Positions 1 to 5,859 of a DNA stretch of 6,364 nt are shown here, piece by piece (position 1 is the first letter of the stretch; every line of letters begins with the position of its first letter). The DNA lies in assembly GCA_003554445.1 (NCBI GenBank), contig PWGJ01000069.1:1-6364 (forward strand), written 5' to 3'. The DNA comes from Candidatus Nealsoniibacteriota bacterium. Its GTDB lineage: Bacteria > Patescibacteriota > Minisyncoccia > Minisyncoccales > PWPS01. A program made the translations under genes and the position numbers. The notes under the pieces were generated by a model. It ran no database searches, was not told the origin of the DNA, and worked only from the letters and a program-made list of their open reading frames with translations.

Positions 1-362
1 TCCAATTTTTTCAAATCTTTTTCTCCACTCGCTCTTCTGTCTACCACTTCATCTCCTTTTACCGTTGCAAAGTTACCTCTGAGAGCTATGTCTCCCTCTT
101 TTAATTCCAATCCGGCGTCGCTGGCGGTAACGATTCCTCGACCTAACCCGTATTCTTGAGGATCGTAACCGAAAAGAGAAAAGTGCCCCTCCTCCGAAGT
201 CGGTAAAACTCCTTCAAAAACGGGAAGAAGAAGTCCCGTTTTTCCTTCTTTAGCCCACTTATCCAAAGTTGGAGTGTGAGCTTTTTGTAGAGGTGTTTTG
301 TTCTCCAGGGCCGGAATTTCTTCATCTCCGAGCCCATCCAAAACGACTAGAATTGTTTTCAT
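1..362 (-). CDS. apgM: 2,3-bisphosphoglycerate-independent phosphoglycerate mutase, archaeal type (partial, C-terminus beyond window)
   Basis: Interconverts 3-phosphoglycerate and 2-phosphoglycerate in glycolysis without a bisphosphoglycerate cofactor; it belongs to the metal-dependent alkaline phosphatase superfamily and acts in the cytoplasm. The first 120 residues are present and the frame is open to the left edge. Visible are MKTILVVLDGLGD (residues 1-13; D9 is the expected metal ligand), NKTPLQKAHTPTLD (21-34), PTSEEGHFSLFGYDP (54-68; S56 is the likely phosphorylated serine), GLGRG (72-76) and GDIALRGNFATV...VVDRRASG (90-113). This order matches ApgM rather than the longer GpmI, although TSEEGH resembles the NSEVGH serine motif of GpmI. 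The ATG at 362-360 places the strand and VVLDGLGD motif at the usual distance from the N-terminus. It lies downstream of enolase, the next enzyme of the pathway, but is separated by a 223-base spacer with hairpins and a possible promoter of its own. Confidence 0.92.
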   Translation of the reverse strand, partial: MKTILVVLDGLGDEEIPALENKTPLQKAHTPTLDKWAKEGKTGLLLPVFEGVLPTSEEGHFSLFGYDPQEYGLGRGIVTASDAGLELKEGDIALRGNFATVKGDEVVDRRASGEKDLKKL

Positions 363-372
363 ATTTTTTATT

Positions 373-405
373 ATTGGTTACTAATTAAATTTTACCATAA
401 CCAAT
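373..405. repeat. 8-bp perfect inverted repeat spanning the apgM -10 region
   Basis: ATTGGTTA at 373-380 is the exact reverse complement of TAACCAAT at 398-405, with 17 bases between. The two half-sites are centred 25 bases apart and bracket the putative -10 element (389-394) and the likely transcription start, the geometry of a dimeric repressor operator. It could equally be a weak stem in the mRNA leader or a chance match in AT-rich DNA. No regulator gene is present in the window. Confidence 0.35.
389..397 (-). promoter_or_regulatory. Possible extended -10 promoter for apgM
   Basis: On the minus strand the sequence TGGTAAAAT fits an extended -10 element (TG, one base, then a TATAAT-like hexamer). 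Transcription would begin near 382, giving a leader of about 20 bases before the apgM ATG at 362. The -35 region at the standard distance is poor (GTTTTA), so the call rests on the extended -10 alone. No Shine-Dalgarno motif precedes the start codon. The element sits inside an inverted repeat (373-405). AT-rich spacers produce such matches by chance, so this is tentative. Confidence 0.35.
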
Positions 406-465
406 TTTTTTTAAAACCTTTCAAGACAAGACACCAAAGTCAGGCCACCAACTTGTACCTTAAAC

Positions 466-490
466 TCGGGAGAGGTTGGACCTCTCCCGA
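466..490 (-). terminator. Second identical hairpin between eno and apgM
   Basis: This is an exact copy of the hairpin at 508-532, with the same 11-bp stem, 3-base loop and weak GTTTAAGG tail on the minus strand. Because the arms are identical, the left arm of one copy can also pair with the right arm of the other, giving alternative folds of the transcript. Having two in series would strengthen a leaky terminator; the function is inferred only. Confidence 0.45.
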
Positions 491-507
491 AAACTTGTAC
501 CTTAAAC

Positions 508-532
508 TCGGGAGAGGTTGGACCTCTCCCGA
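508..532 (-). terminator. Hairpin downstream of enolase, possible terminator or mRNA 3' end (first met by polymerase)
   Basis: An 11-bp perfect stem with a 3-base loop (CCA on the minus strand) lies 54 bases past the enolase stop codon. On the minus strand it is followed by GTTTAAGG, a weak U-tract, so it is not a classical strong intrinsic terminator. It may work as a partial terminator, an attenuator between eno and apgM, or a 3' stabilising structure. The identical second hairpin follows 17 bases later. Confidence 0.45.
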
Positions 533-585
533 AAAGAATGTTTATGAATTAAGATTAGGGTGGTTTTTGGTTGAGAGTAAAAGAG

Positions 586-1785
586 CTAGAGGTTTAATTC
601 TTCTTCGATTTCTAAAAGTCTGTTGTATTTTGCCACTCGCTCTCCCCTGGCCGGTGCGCCTGACTTTATAAATTCCGAAGCTATGCCGACCGCAAAATCG
701 GATATGAAAGTATCGGTAGTTTCGCCCGATCTGTGCGAGACGACTATCTTCCAATTATTCTCTTTAGCTAATTTAGCGGCCTCCAAGCTTTCGGTGATAG
801 TTCCTATTTGATTTACTTTTAAAATCATTCCGTTGCATGAATTATTTTTCAGGGCCGTTTTTATTCTCTGCGGATTTGTTACTAGCAGATCATCGCCTAT
901 TATAATTTTATCAGTCTCACTCATAAGCTCTCCCCATCCTTCAAAATCATTTTCTTCCAAGGGATCTTCAATTCCGATAATCGAAAACTTATCGGTCAAT
1001 TTTTTATAGTAATCGATCATCTCTTTTTTATCTTTTTCACCGGTTTTCATTTTGTAAGAACCATCTTCAAAAAACTCAGTTGCAGCAACATCCAAGACGA
1101 TATCCACTTCGGCTAAATCTTTTATAATGGAAAGAACTTCCTCGGGTGTCTCCAGCTCGGGAACATAACCCCCCTCATCACCTATATTTTTCCAGGCCGG
1201 ATTTTTACCTCTTAAAGATTCGCCCAATTGATGATAAATTTCAGTTGCGCGAAAATAATTGTCTTTAAAACTGCCCTTTTGAGGAGAAATCATAAATTCT
1301 TGAAAATCTACTCCACCTCCGGTATGAGAACCGCCGTTAATTACATTAAATAGAGGTCTCGGAAGAGCCGGGTCGGTCTCGGAAAGCTCACCGATATACT
1401 CATAAAGAGGCATTCCGCTATAAAAAGCTCCCGCTTTACAAACGGCTATTGAAACTCCCAATATGGAATTTGCTCCCAATTCGGATTTATTGTCGGTTCC
1501 ATCAAGATTGAGCAACTTTTGGTCAATCTTTTTTTGATCGTAAACCTTTAATCCTTTTAGTTCGGGGGCTATTTTATTTTCGATTATTTCAATCGCTTTT
1601 AAAACTCCTTTGCCCATCAACCTCTCTTCGCCGTCTCTTAATTCTACAGCCTCATGTTCACCGGTTGAAGCACCCGAAGGAACTCCGGCTACGAATTCTC
1701 CGTTTTCCGTATCAAGATAAACTCTCAAAGTCGGATTTCCTCTGGAGTCCAATATTTCTCTTGCTCTTATATTTTTTATTTTCAT
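586..1785 (-). CDS. eno: Enolase (phosphopyruvate hydratase), compact form
   Basis: Dehydrates 2-phosphoglycerate to phosphoenolpyruvate; cytoplasmic, Mg-dependent. The N-terminal domain starts at the canonical ILDSRGNPT (11-19), with the active-site loop SGAST at 37-41. The barrel domain has NVINGGSHTGGG (147-158; H154), QEFM (162-165; E163), GDEGG (202-206; E204, the expected general acid), the metal ligands D232, E273 (IEDPLEEND) and D298 (GDDLLVTN), the catalytic base K323 (ILKVNQIG), SHRSGET (350-356) and K386 in RVAKYNRLLEIEEEL. Every catalytic residue seems present. At 399 residues it is shorter than the usual 420-435: the loop before the D232 strand is trimmed and the protein ends just after RLLEIEEEL, without the usual tail. 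It begins 12 bases after the trxB stop, so the two are almost certainly cotranscribed. The upstream bases are TAAGATTAAATA, with no Shine-Dalgarno core. Confidence 0.98.
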   Translation of the reverse strand: MKIKNIRAREILDSRGNPTLRVYLDTENGEFVAGVPSGASTGEHEAVELRDGEERLMGKGVLKAIEIIENKIAPELKGLKVYDQKKIDQKLLNLDGTDNKSELGANSILGVSIAVCKAGAFYSGMPLYEYIGELSETDPALPRPLFNVINGGSHTGGGVDFQEFMISPQKGSFKDNYFRATEIYHQLGESLRGKNPAWKNIGDEGGYVPELETPEEVLSIIKDLAEVDIVLDVAATEFFEDGSYKMKTGEKDKKEMIDYYKKLTDKFSIIGIEDPLEENDFEGWGELMSETDKIIIGDDLLVTNPQRIKTALKNNSCNGMILKVNQIGTITESLEAAKLAKENNWKIVVSHRSGETTDTFISDFAVGIASEFIKSGAPARGERVAKYNRLLEIEEELNL

Positions 1786-1797
1786 ATTTAATCTTAA

Positions 1798-2706
1798 CTA
1801 GTTGTTTTTAATATAATCATAGGCCGAAATTAATGCCTTGCAGCCCTCACCGGCAGCTACTACAACCTGCTTGTCTCTTACATCGGTTACATCCCCGGCG
1901 GCAAAGAGACCGTCGGTGGAAGTTCGGCAAGTTTTGGGATCAATAACAATCTCCCCTCCGTCGTTACAGTCAGCCAAATCGTTAAGCATATCGGTAGTCG
2001 GTATCGATCCGACCTGCACGAACACTCCATCAACTTCCAAGGAAATCTCCTCATCGGAATCGAGATTTTGGTAATCAAGACCGGAAACGAAATCGTCCCC
2101 CATTACCCTCTTCGGCGTTACTCCGGTTAGCACTTCGATATTATCTTTCCCCTCAACTCTTCGGGTTAAAAATTCATCACCTTGCAATTTGTCGGCTATC
2201 TCCAAAACGGTAACCTTTTCAACATAGTCAGAAAGCTCCAATGCTCCCTCGAGTCCGGAATTCCCACCTCCGACAACGGCAACCGTTTTACCTTTAAAGA
2301 GAGCTCCGTCACACGTAACACAATATGAAACTCCTTTTCCGACAAACTCTTTTTCTCCGGGAATTTTAAGGGGTCTGGGATTTCGTCCGGTTGCCACGAT
2401 TACTGCTTTGGATTTGTAAGTCGTATTTTCGGATCTAACTTCGAAAAAGTCATCCTTTTTCATTATTTCGGCAACCTTTTCTTCTTTTATTTCCGTATTA
2501 TAATCCTCCAAATGTTCTCTAAAATTAGCAATGAGCTCCGGTCCCATAATCTCTTTTTCTCCGGGCCAGTTTTCTATTACACCGGCATTACCCAATTGAC
2601 CTATAAAATCATCGGTTAAAAGAAGACCGTTGAGATTCTTTCTGGCAGAATAAATTCCGGCGGTAATTCCGGCCGGACCACCCCCTACTATAATTATATC
2701 TTTCAT
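1798..2706 (-). CDS. trxB: Thioredoxin reductase-like flavoprotein with AhpF-like NAD(P)H domain
   Basis: FAD-dependent disulfide reductase that passes electrons from NAD(P)H to a thioredoxin-like partner; cytoplasmic. At 302 residues it is normal TrxB length. It has an N-terminal dinucleotide fold GGGPAG (8-13), IVATGRNPRP (103-112), the redox-active CVTC pair (C129, C132), a second dinucleotide fold GGGNSG (146-151) and the C-terminal FAD motif GLFAAGDVTD (266-275). The nucleotide-binding half reads GGGNSGLEGALELSDYVEKV then VLEIADKLQGD; typical NADPH-dependent TrxB has GGGDSAxEEA and an HRR motif here, whereas AhpF has GGGNSGVEAA and LLEFAPEMKAD. The tail KQVVVAAGEGCKALISAYDY also resembles AhpF. 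The N-terminal thioredoxin-like domains of AhpF are absent, so NADH preference is inferred and the physiological partner is unknown. Its ATG is 35 bases after the NAD(P)HX dehydratase stop, with only a purine run AAGAAAG in front. Confidence 0.9.
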   Translation of the reverse strand: MKDIIIVGGGPAGITAGIYSARKNLNGLLLTDDFIGQLGNAGVIENWPGEKEIMGPELIANFREHLEDYNTEIKEEKVAEIMKKDDFFEVRSENTTYKSKAVIVATGRNPRPLKIPGEKEFVGKGVSYCVTCDGALFKGKTVAVVGGGNSGLEGALELSDYVEKVTVLEIADKLQGDEFLTRRVEGKDNIEVLTGVTPKRVMGDDFVSGLDYQNLDSDEEISLEVDGVFVQVGSIPTTDMLNDLADCNDGGEIVIDPKTCRTSTDGLFAAGDVTDVRDKQVVVAAGEGCKALISAYDYIKNN

Positions 2707-2741
2707 CTTTCTTGTTTTTATAAATTTTTAATTTTAATCAC

Positions 2742-3605
2742 TTATTCTTTTATCGCTTCGGGTAATTTTTCAATTAAATCTTCAGCTATTAGTGATTCTC
2801 CTTTTTGGTCCGCAGCTAATTTGCCGGCTTTGGTATTCAAATAAAGAGCGCTTGCACCGGCTAAAAATGTGTCATTCGTCTTTGCTAAAAGAGCTCCGGC
2901 TATTCCGGCCAAAGTATCTCCGCAACCACCGGATGTAAGTTCGGGAACCGGAAACTCGTTGAGTCCCACCCTGCTACCGTCTGAAATTATATCGGTCGCC
3001 CCTTTCAGTGCGATCGTAACTCCCATTTCGGCCGCTGACTGCTTTACTTGCTCAGCCTTTTCATCATTGGAAAGGTCTGTAACATCCTTGCCCGTAAGTA
3101 TTGAAAACTCATAGAGATGAGGAGTAATCAAACAATTTTCATCAAGTATTTCACCGCCCTCTCCTTCAAAGGCGTAAATTGCATCGGCGTCTATCACCAC
3201 CGGAACGGAAACTTCTTTCAGATATTCTCTGATTAATTTTTTAGTTTCTTCATTTCTGCCTATTCCGCCCCCGATTACAACGGCTAAATTTTCACGGGAA
3301 ACTATTTTGGCCGATTCGGTAAGCTCTAAAAGTTTGCTCAGATGGCTCACATTCAAATAATCGCCCTCCAACGGATAAGTTATAAGATCCGGACTAAAGC
3401 CAGCGATTATATCAGCGGCTCTTTTTGGCGCCCCTACTTGAGTTATATCCGCTCCGGTTCTTAGGGCTGAGAGGCCCGCAAGAGCCGGAGATCCGCTATA
3501 AACTTTAGAACCTCCTATTACAAAAACCGACCCGTGGTCGTATTTTTTAGCCTCTTTATCTCTTTGAGTAAAAATATCTTCCAAAATCCGGTCGTCTATA
3601 ATCAT
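2742..3605 (-). CDS. nnrD: ADP/ATP-dependent NAD(P)H-hydrate dehydratase (YjeF C-terminal type)
   Basis: Repairs damaged hydrated NADH and NADPH by ATP/ADP-driven dehydration; ribokinase-like fold, cytoplasmic. The 287-residue protein is a stand-alone dehydratase domain; the N-terminal epimerase (NnrE) of the fused YjeF form is missing and is not seen in the window. Family motifs in order: HGSVFVIGGSKVYSGSPALA (24-43), ALRTGAD (47-53), GGGIGRN (112-118), VVIDADAI (136-143), LITPHLYEFSILTG (159-172; PHLYEF stands for the usual PHPGEF/PHPGEM), IALKGATDII (198-207) and SGGCGDTLAGI (225-235), where D230 is the expected catalytic base. Its ATG overlaps the TGA of the GalU-like gene (ATGA), indicating translational coupling. 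The weak purine stretch AAGAAGA lies upstream. A sugar kinase is the main alternative, but the VIGGSxxYSGSPALA start and the PH...E motif favour NnrD. Confidence 0.88.
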   Translation of the reverse strand: MIIDDRILEDIFTQRDKEAKKYDHGSVFVIGGSKVYSGSPALAGLSALRTGADITQVGAPKRAADIIAGFSPDLITYPLEGDYLNVSHLSKLLELTESAKIVSRENLAVVIGGGIGRNEETKKLIREYLKEVSVPVVIDADAIYAFEGEGGEILDENCLITPHLYEFSILTGKDVTDLSNDEKAEQVKQSAAEMGVTIALKGATDIISDGSRVGLNEFPVPELTSGGCGDTLAGIAGALLAKTNDTFLAGASALYLNTKAGKLAADQKGESLIAEDLIEKLPEAIKE

Positions 3606-4387
3606 AGTAAATCTTCTTGATTAATATATTCTTCCAACTCTTTTGAATTTTTTCCGGTAAGGGAATAATGTGTGTTGGCTTTAAGATAGTCCAGCTCCTC
3701 TTCTATTGAAAACTTTACACCGGATAGCTTTGTCCCGTAGGTGGTGTGGCCCCTGTCGATCATATTTTCTATTGCATCTTTGAGTCGATTAGCTCCCTCA
3801 AAAAATTTACGCGATTCGGAAGTAAAGATAGCTCTTCCGATCATTGAAAAAGTCGATTCATCGGTAAAGCCCTTAAGCTTAAAGAGGCCACGAGCAATCT
3901 TTTCAACCTCAACTTCTCCGTAATCGGTCTCGGCGAGCCCGACAACCGGCCGCTCCGAAGTCTTAAAAACATTCATCAGCTGGCTCAATGAACTCCTATT
4001 GGCCTTTACCAATTCTTTGGATGATATGTAGGCAAAATCCTCTGCTCCTCTGGTCGCCTCCTCAAAATCTTCAACAAAAGAAAATTTTAGTCCGTCAAAC
4101 TTTTTTTGCATCTCTCTCAACACCTTGGCTCGGGGATTTCCTCTTTTTTTAAGGTAATCTTCTTTTTTATCCAAGCCCTTAAAATAATTAATGAGCCGCT
4201 CATCCTTTTCATCGGCTAGAAGGAGAATTTTTTCAGCTCCGACGGAAACGGCTTCTTCTACCAAAATTTCTATGATCGGCTTTTCAGCCAACTTAAAAAG
4301 CTCTTTGGGAACTTGGTCCGACAAGGGTAAAAAGTTGCCCCTGTCCTTACTCAATTCAATTATCGCCTTTTTTACTGTTTTCGTCAT
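3602..4387 (-). CDS. Degenerate GalU-like nucleotidyltransferase, probable pseudoenzyme
   Basis: The 261-residue protein follows the sequence pattern of UTP-glucose-1-phosphate uridylyltransferase (GalU). VKKAIIELSKDRGNFLPLSD (5-24) stands where GalU has its VxKAVIPAAGxGTRFLPxT signature; VPKELFKLAEKPIIEILVEE (26-45) matches QPKEMLPIVDKPIIQYIVEE; IGRAIFTSE (183-191) matches IGRYVL; RLKDAIENM (201-209) matches the QLTDAI helix; and YGTKLSGVKFSIEEELDYLKA (217-237) matches the C-terminal YDxGxxxGYLKA part. The glycine-rich GxGTR is lost, the EPLGLGHAV segment reads EEATRGAEDFAYIS (109-122), the metal-binding GDD is absent and the YDxG aspartate/glycine are gone. K28 of PKE remains. It is therefore unlikely to make UDP-glucose. 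The frame is intact, which argues against decay. Its ATG lies inside ftsZ (32-bp overlap) and its stop overlaps nnrD. The true function is unknown. Confidence 0.8.
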   Translation of the reverse strand: MTKTVKKAIIELSKDRGNFLPLSDQVPKELFKLAEKPIIEILVEEAVSVGAEKILLLADEKDERLINYFKGLDKKEDYLKKRGNPRAKVLREMQKKFDGLKFSFVEDFEEATRGAEDFAYISSKELVKANRSSLSQLMNVFKTSERPVVGLAETDYGEVEVEKIARGLFKLKGFTDESTFSMIGRAIFTSESRKFFEGANRLKDAIENMIDRGHTTYGTKLSGVKFSIEEELDYLKANTHYSLTGKNSKELEEYINQEDLL

Positions 4388-5798
4388 TTTTATTTAGAGC
4401 TTTTCTTAAAAACGTAGGGGTTTCCCACTTTTCTTCTTCTTCCATTATCTCTTTTTCATCTTCGCTTTTAGGCTCTTCTTTTTCTTTTGACAGAGTTTCG
4501 GCCGCCTCTTCTTCATCGATGTCCTCTATTGAAGTTTGCACCTTTAGCTCCTCCTCTTTTTTCTCTTCCTTTTCTTCTTTCTTTTTATCTTCTTTTTTTT
4601 GCTTTTTATCCTTATCTTTGCTTTTTTCATCCTTTTCGTCTTCCTTTTCTTTACCGTTTTCCGAATCGTCGTTTTCACCTTCGTTGATGGTAATCTTTTC
4701 TATCTCTTCGTCCAGATCGTCATCCGCTTCTCCGGAAGCCGATATTTCTTCGGAAAAATAATTGGCTCCGCAGCCGGTAGCCAAGAGAGAAATCTTCATT
4801 CTTCCCTTGAAGTTTTTTTCTTGAGAAACGCCGAATATGACTTTGGCCGAAGCGTCGGTAAATCCGGATATCTCCTGAGAAATCGCTGAAATTTCCGCCA
4901 GTCCCAAATCTTCACCACCGGTGATGTTAAAAAGAATTCCTCTGGCTCCTTCTATTCCATGCGGGTAAAGCGGATTCGAGGTAGCTTTTTTAACGATATC
5001 CTTGGCATCCTCTTCCTCTTTTTCAATTACCGTGCTACTCAGATAAGCGAGTTTTCTTTTTCCTTTTTCTTCATTTAAAACCGTCTTTATATCGGCAAAA
5101 TCTATGTTTATCAAACCGGCTTCGTAAATCGTTTCAACCAACCCTTCCAGGTTGGCAGCCAAATTTTTATTCATCTGAGAGAGTGCTTTTTTTAGTGGAG
5201 TGGTTCTGTCTACAATTTTAAATATATTTTCATTGGGAAGAATGCTTATCGCATTCAAATGCGGGCTAGCATTTTTCATCGCCTCTTTGGTAATCGACAT
5301 CTTCTTTTGACCTTCAAAATCAAAGGGGAGCGTAAATATTCCGTAAGTGAGTGCCCCGGACTGCTTTGATTTTTTTGCAAAAACGGGAAGAGCTCCGCTT
5401 CCGGTTCCGCCTCCCAAACAAGAAACCAGGATATTTACATCCTGACCTTCTACCAATTTTTCAATTTCATCTTCGGCTTCCAGTGCCGCCTCTTTTCCAA
5501 CCTTGGGATCCATTCCGGTTCCGAGTCCTTTGGTAATTTCTTTTCCGAATTGAAGCTTTTTAATCTTTTTCTTTTTTAGAGATTCCAAGGCGCTTGCATC
5601 GGTGTTGGCGGCCGCAAAACGAACCTTTTTTAAATCGGCCGATATCTCGGAAACTATCGATCCGCCCCCTCCCCCTATACCGATAATTCGTATTTTTATC
5701 TCTCTAAGTGGACCCTCCTTTATATTTTCTTCATTTTTATCCTTCTTTTCGTCTTTCTTTTTGCTTTCTTTTTTGTTTTTCTTTTTTTTCTTAGCCAT
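4356..5798 (-). CDS. ftsZ: Cell division protein FtsZ with lysine-rich N-tail and long charged C-terminal linker
   Basis: Tubulin-like GTPase that polymerises into the division ring at midcell. The GTPase core starts at about residue 34: IKIRIIGIGGGGGS (34-47), AANTDASAL (63-71), GLGTGMDP (91-98), the tubulin signature GGGTGSG (129-135; usually GGGTGTG), and TLPFDFEGQKK (156-166). The synergy loop NIDFADIKTVL (231-241) keeps both catalytic aspartates (D233, D236), followed by FNITGGEDLGLAEI (290-303) and the LLATG strand (338-342). It should be an active polymer former. Unusual are a 30-residue N-terminal extension with 14 lysines and a linker of about 105 residues (352-457) made almost wholly of E, K and D. 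The C-terminal peptide WETPTFLRKAL (458-468) corresponds to the conserved IPxFLRK peptide that binds FtsA/ZipA-like anchors. The length of 480 exceeds the usual 350-400. The ATG at 5798 follows a short leader without a Shine-Dalgarno motif. Confidence 0.96.
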   Translation of the reverse strand: MAKKKKKNKKESKKKDEKKDKNEENIKEGPLREIKIRIIGIGGGGGSIVSEISADLKKVRFAAANTDASALESLKKKKIKKLQFGKEITKGLGTGMDPKVGKEAALEAEDEIEKLVEGQDVNILVSCLGGGTGSGALPVFAKKSKQSGALTYGIFTLPFDFEGQKKMSITKEAMKNASPHLNAISILPNENIFKIVDRTTPLKKALSQMNKNLAANLEGLVETIYEAGLINIDFADIKTVLNEEKGKRKLAYLSSTVIEKEEEDAKDIVKKATSNPLYPHGIEGARGILFNITGGEDLGLAEISAISQEISGFTDASAKVIFGVSQEKNFKGRMKISLLATGCGANYFSEEISASGEADDDLDEEIEKITINEGENDDSENGKEKEDEKDEKSKDKDKKQKKEDKKKEEKEEKKEEELKVQTSIEDIDEEEAAETLSKEKEEPKSEDEKEIMEEEEKWETPTFLRKALNKNDENSKKGDN

Positions 5799-5822
5799 AT
5801 TAGTCTATTTTTAACTTGACTC

Positions 5823-5851
5823 ATTATAACATCAATTTACCGTTTTGAAAA
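5823..5851 (-). promoter_or_regulatory. Extended -10 promoter of ftsZ and the downstream gene set
   Basis: On the minus strand TGTTATAAT (5823-5831) is a perfect extended -10 box. A -35-like TTTTCA (5846-5851, 4 of 6 consensus bases) lies 17 bases upstream. Transcription would start near 5816, giving a leader of about 18 bases before the ftsZ ATG and no Shine-Dalgarno motif. The -35 lies inside a 19-bp palindrome (5841-5859) and inside the T-run of the preceding pilin terminator. It is the only strong promoter-like site upstream of the ftsZ to eno series. Confidence 0.75.
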
Positions 5852-5859
5852 TCAAAACG
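5841..5859. repeat. 19-bp perfect palindrome over the ftsZ -35 element
   Basis: CGTTTTGA (5841-5848), three bases, then TCAAAACG (5852-5859) form a perfect inverted repeat with 8-bp arms. It covers the putative ftsZ -35 and shares four bases (5856-5859) with the stem of the adjacent terminator. As DNA it has the shape of an operator; as RNA it is a hairpin that would compete with the terminator stem. Which one applies cannot be decided from the sequence. Confidence 0.6.

Larger units (their letters stand above)
450..535. repeat. Two tandem identical 42-bp repeats, each with a perfect hairpin
   Basis: The unit beginning ACTTGTACCTTAAACTCGGG occurs at 451-492 and again, without a mismatch, at 493-534; identity extends one base each way (450-493 against 492-535). 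Each unit contains TCGGGAGAGGT, a 3-base loop, then ACCTCTCCCGA: an 11-bp perfect stem at 466-490 and at 508-532. The repeats lie between the enolase stop and the apgM start and are much richer in G+C than the surrounding spacer. With only two copies and no spacer between them this is a tandem duplication, not a CRISPR array. Confidence 0.95.

Noticed and set aside
143..337. Separate small minus-strand ORF of 64 residues
   Set aside because: It is an alternative frame of apgM; the ApgM frame carries clear family motifs across the same bases.
450..535. CRISPR array
   Set aside because: There are only two units, directly abutting with no spacers, and no cas genes.
453..671. Plus-strand ORF with a repeated YLKLGRGWTSPE peptide
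   Set aside because: The repeat comes from the duplicated 42-bp hairpin unit, and the rest lies antisense to the 3' end of enolase. There is no promoter or ribosome-binding signal.
1838..2078. ORFs on both strands within trxB
   Set aside because: They are shadows of a strongly supported flavoprotein gene and show no recognisable family motifs.
3602..4387. Calling this gene a functional galU
   Set aside because: Overall similarity is clear, but the GxGTR, LGLGHAV, GDD and YDxG motifs needed for nucleotide and metal binding are missing.
4487..4889. Plus-strand ORFs rich in Phe, Ser and Leu
   Set aside because: They are the reverse complement of the EK-rich FtsZ linker, whose codon bias removes stops from the opposite strand.
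5602..5814. Plus-strand ORF ending in a poly-Phe membrane-like tail
   Set aside because: It is antisense to the lysine-rich FtsZ N-terminus, and the hydrophobic run is an artefact of AAA/AAG codons read backwards.
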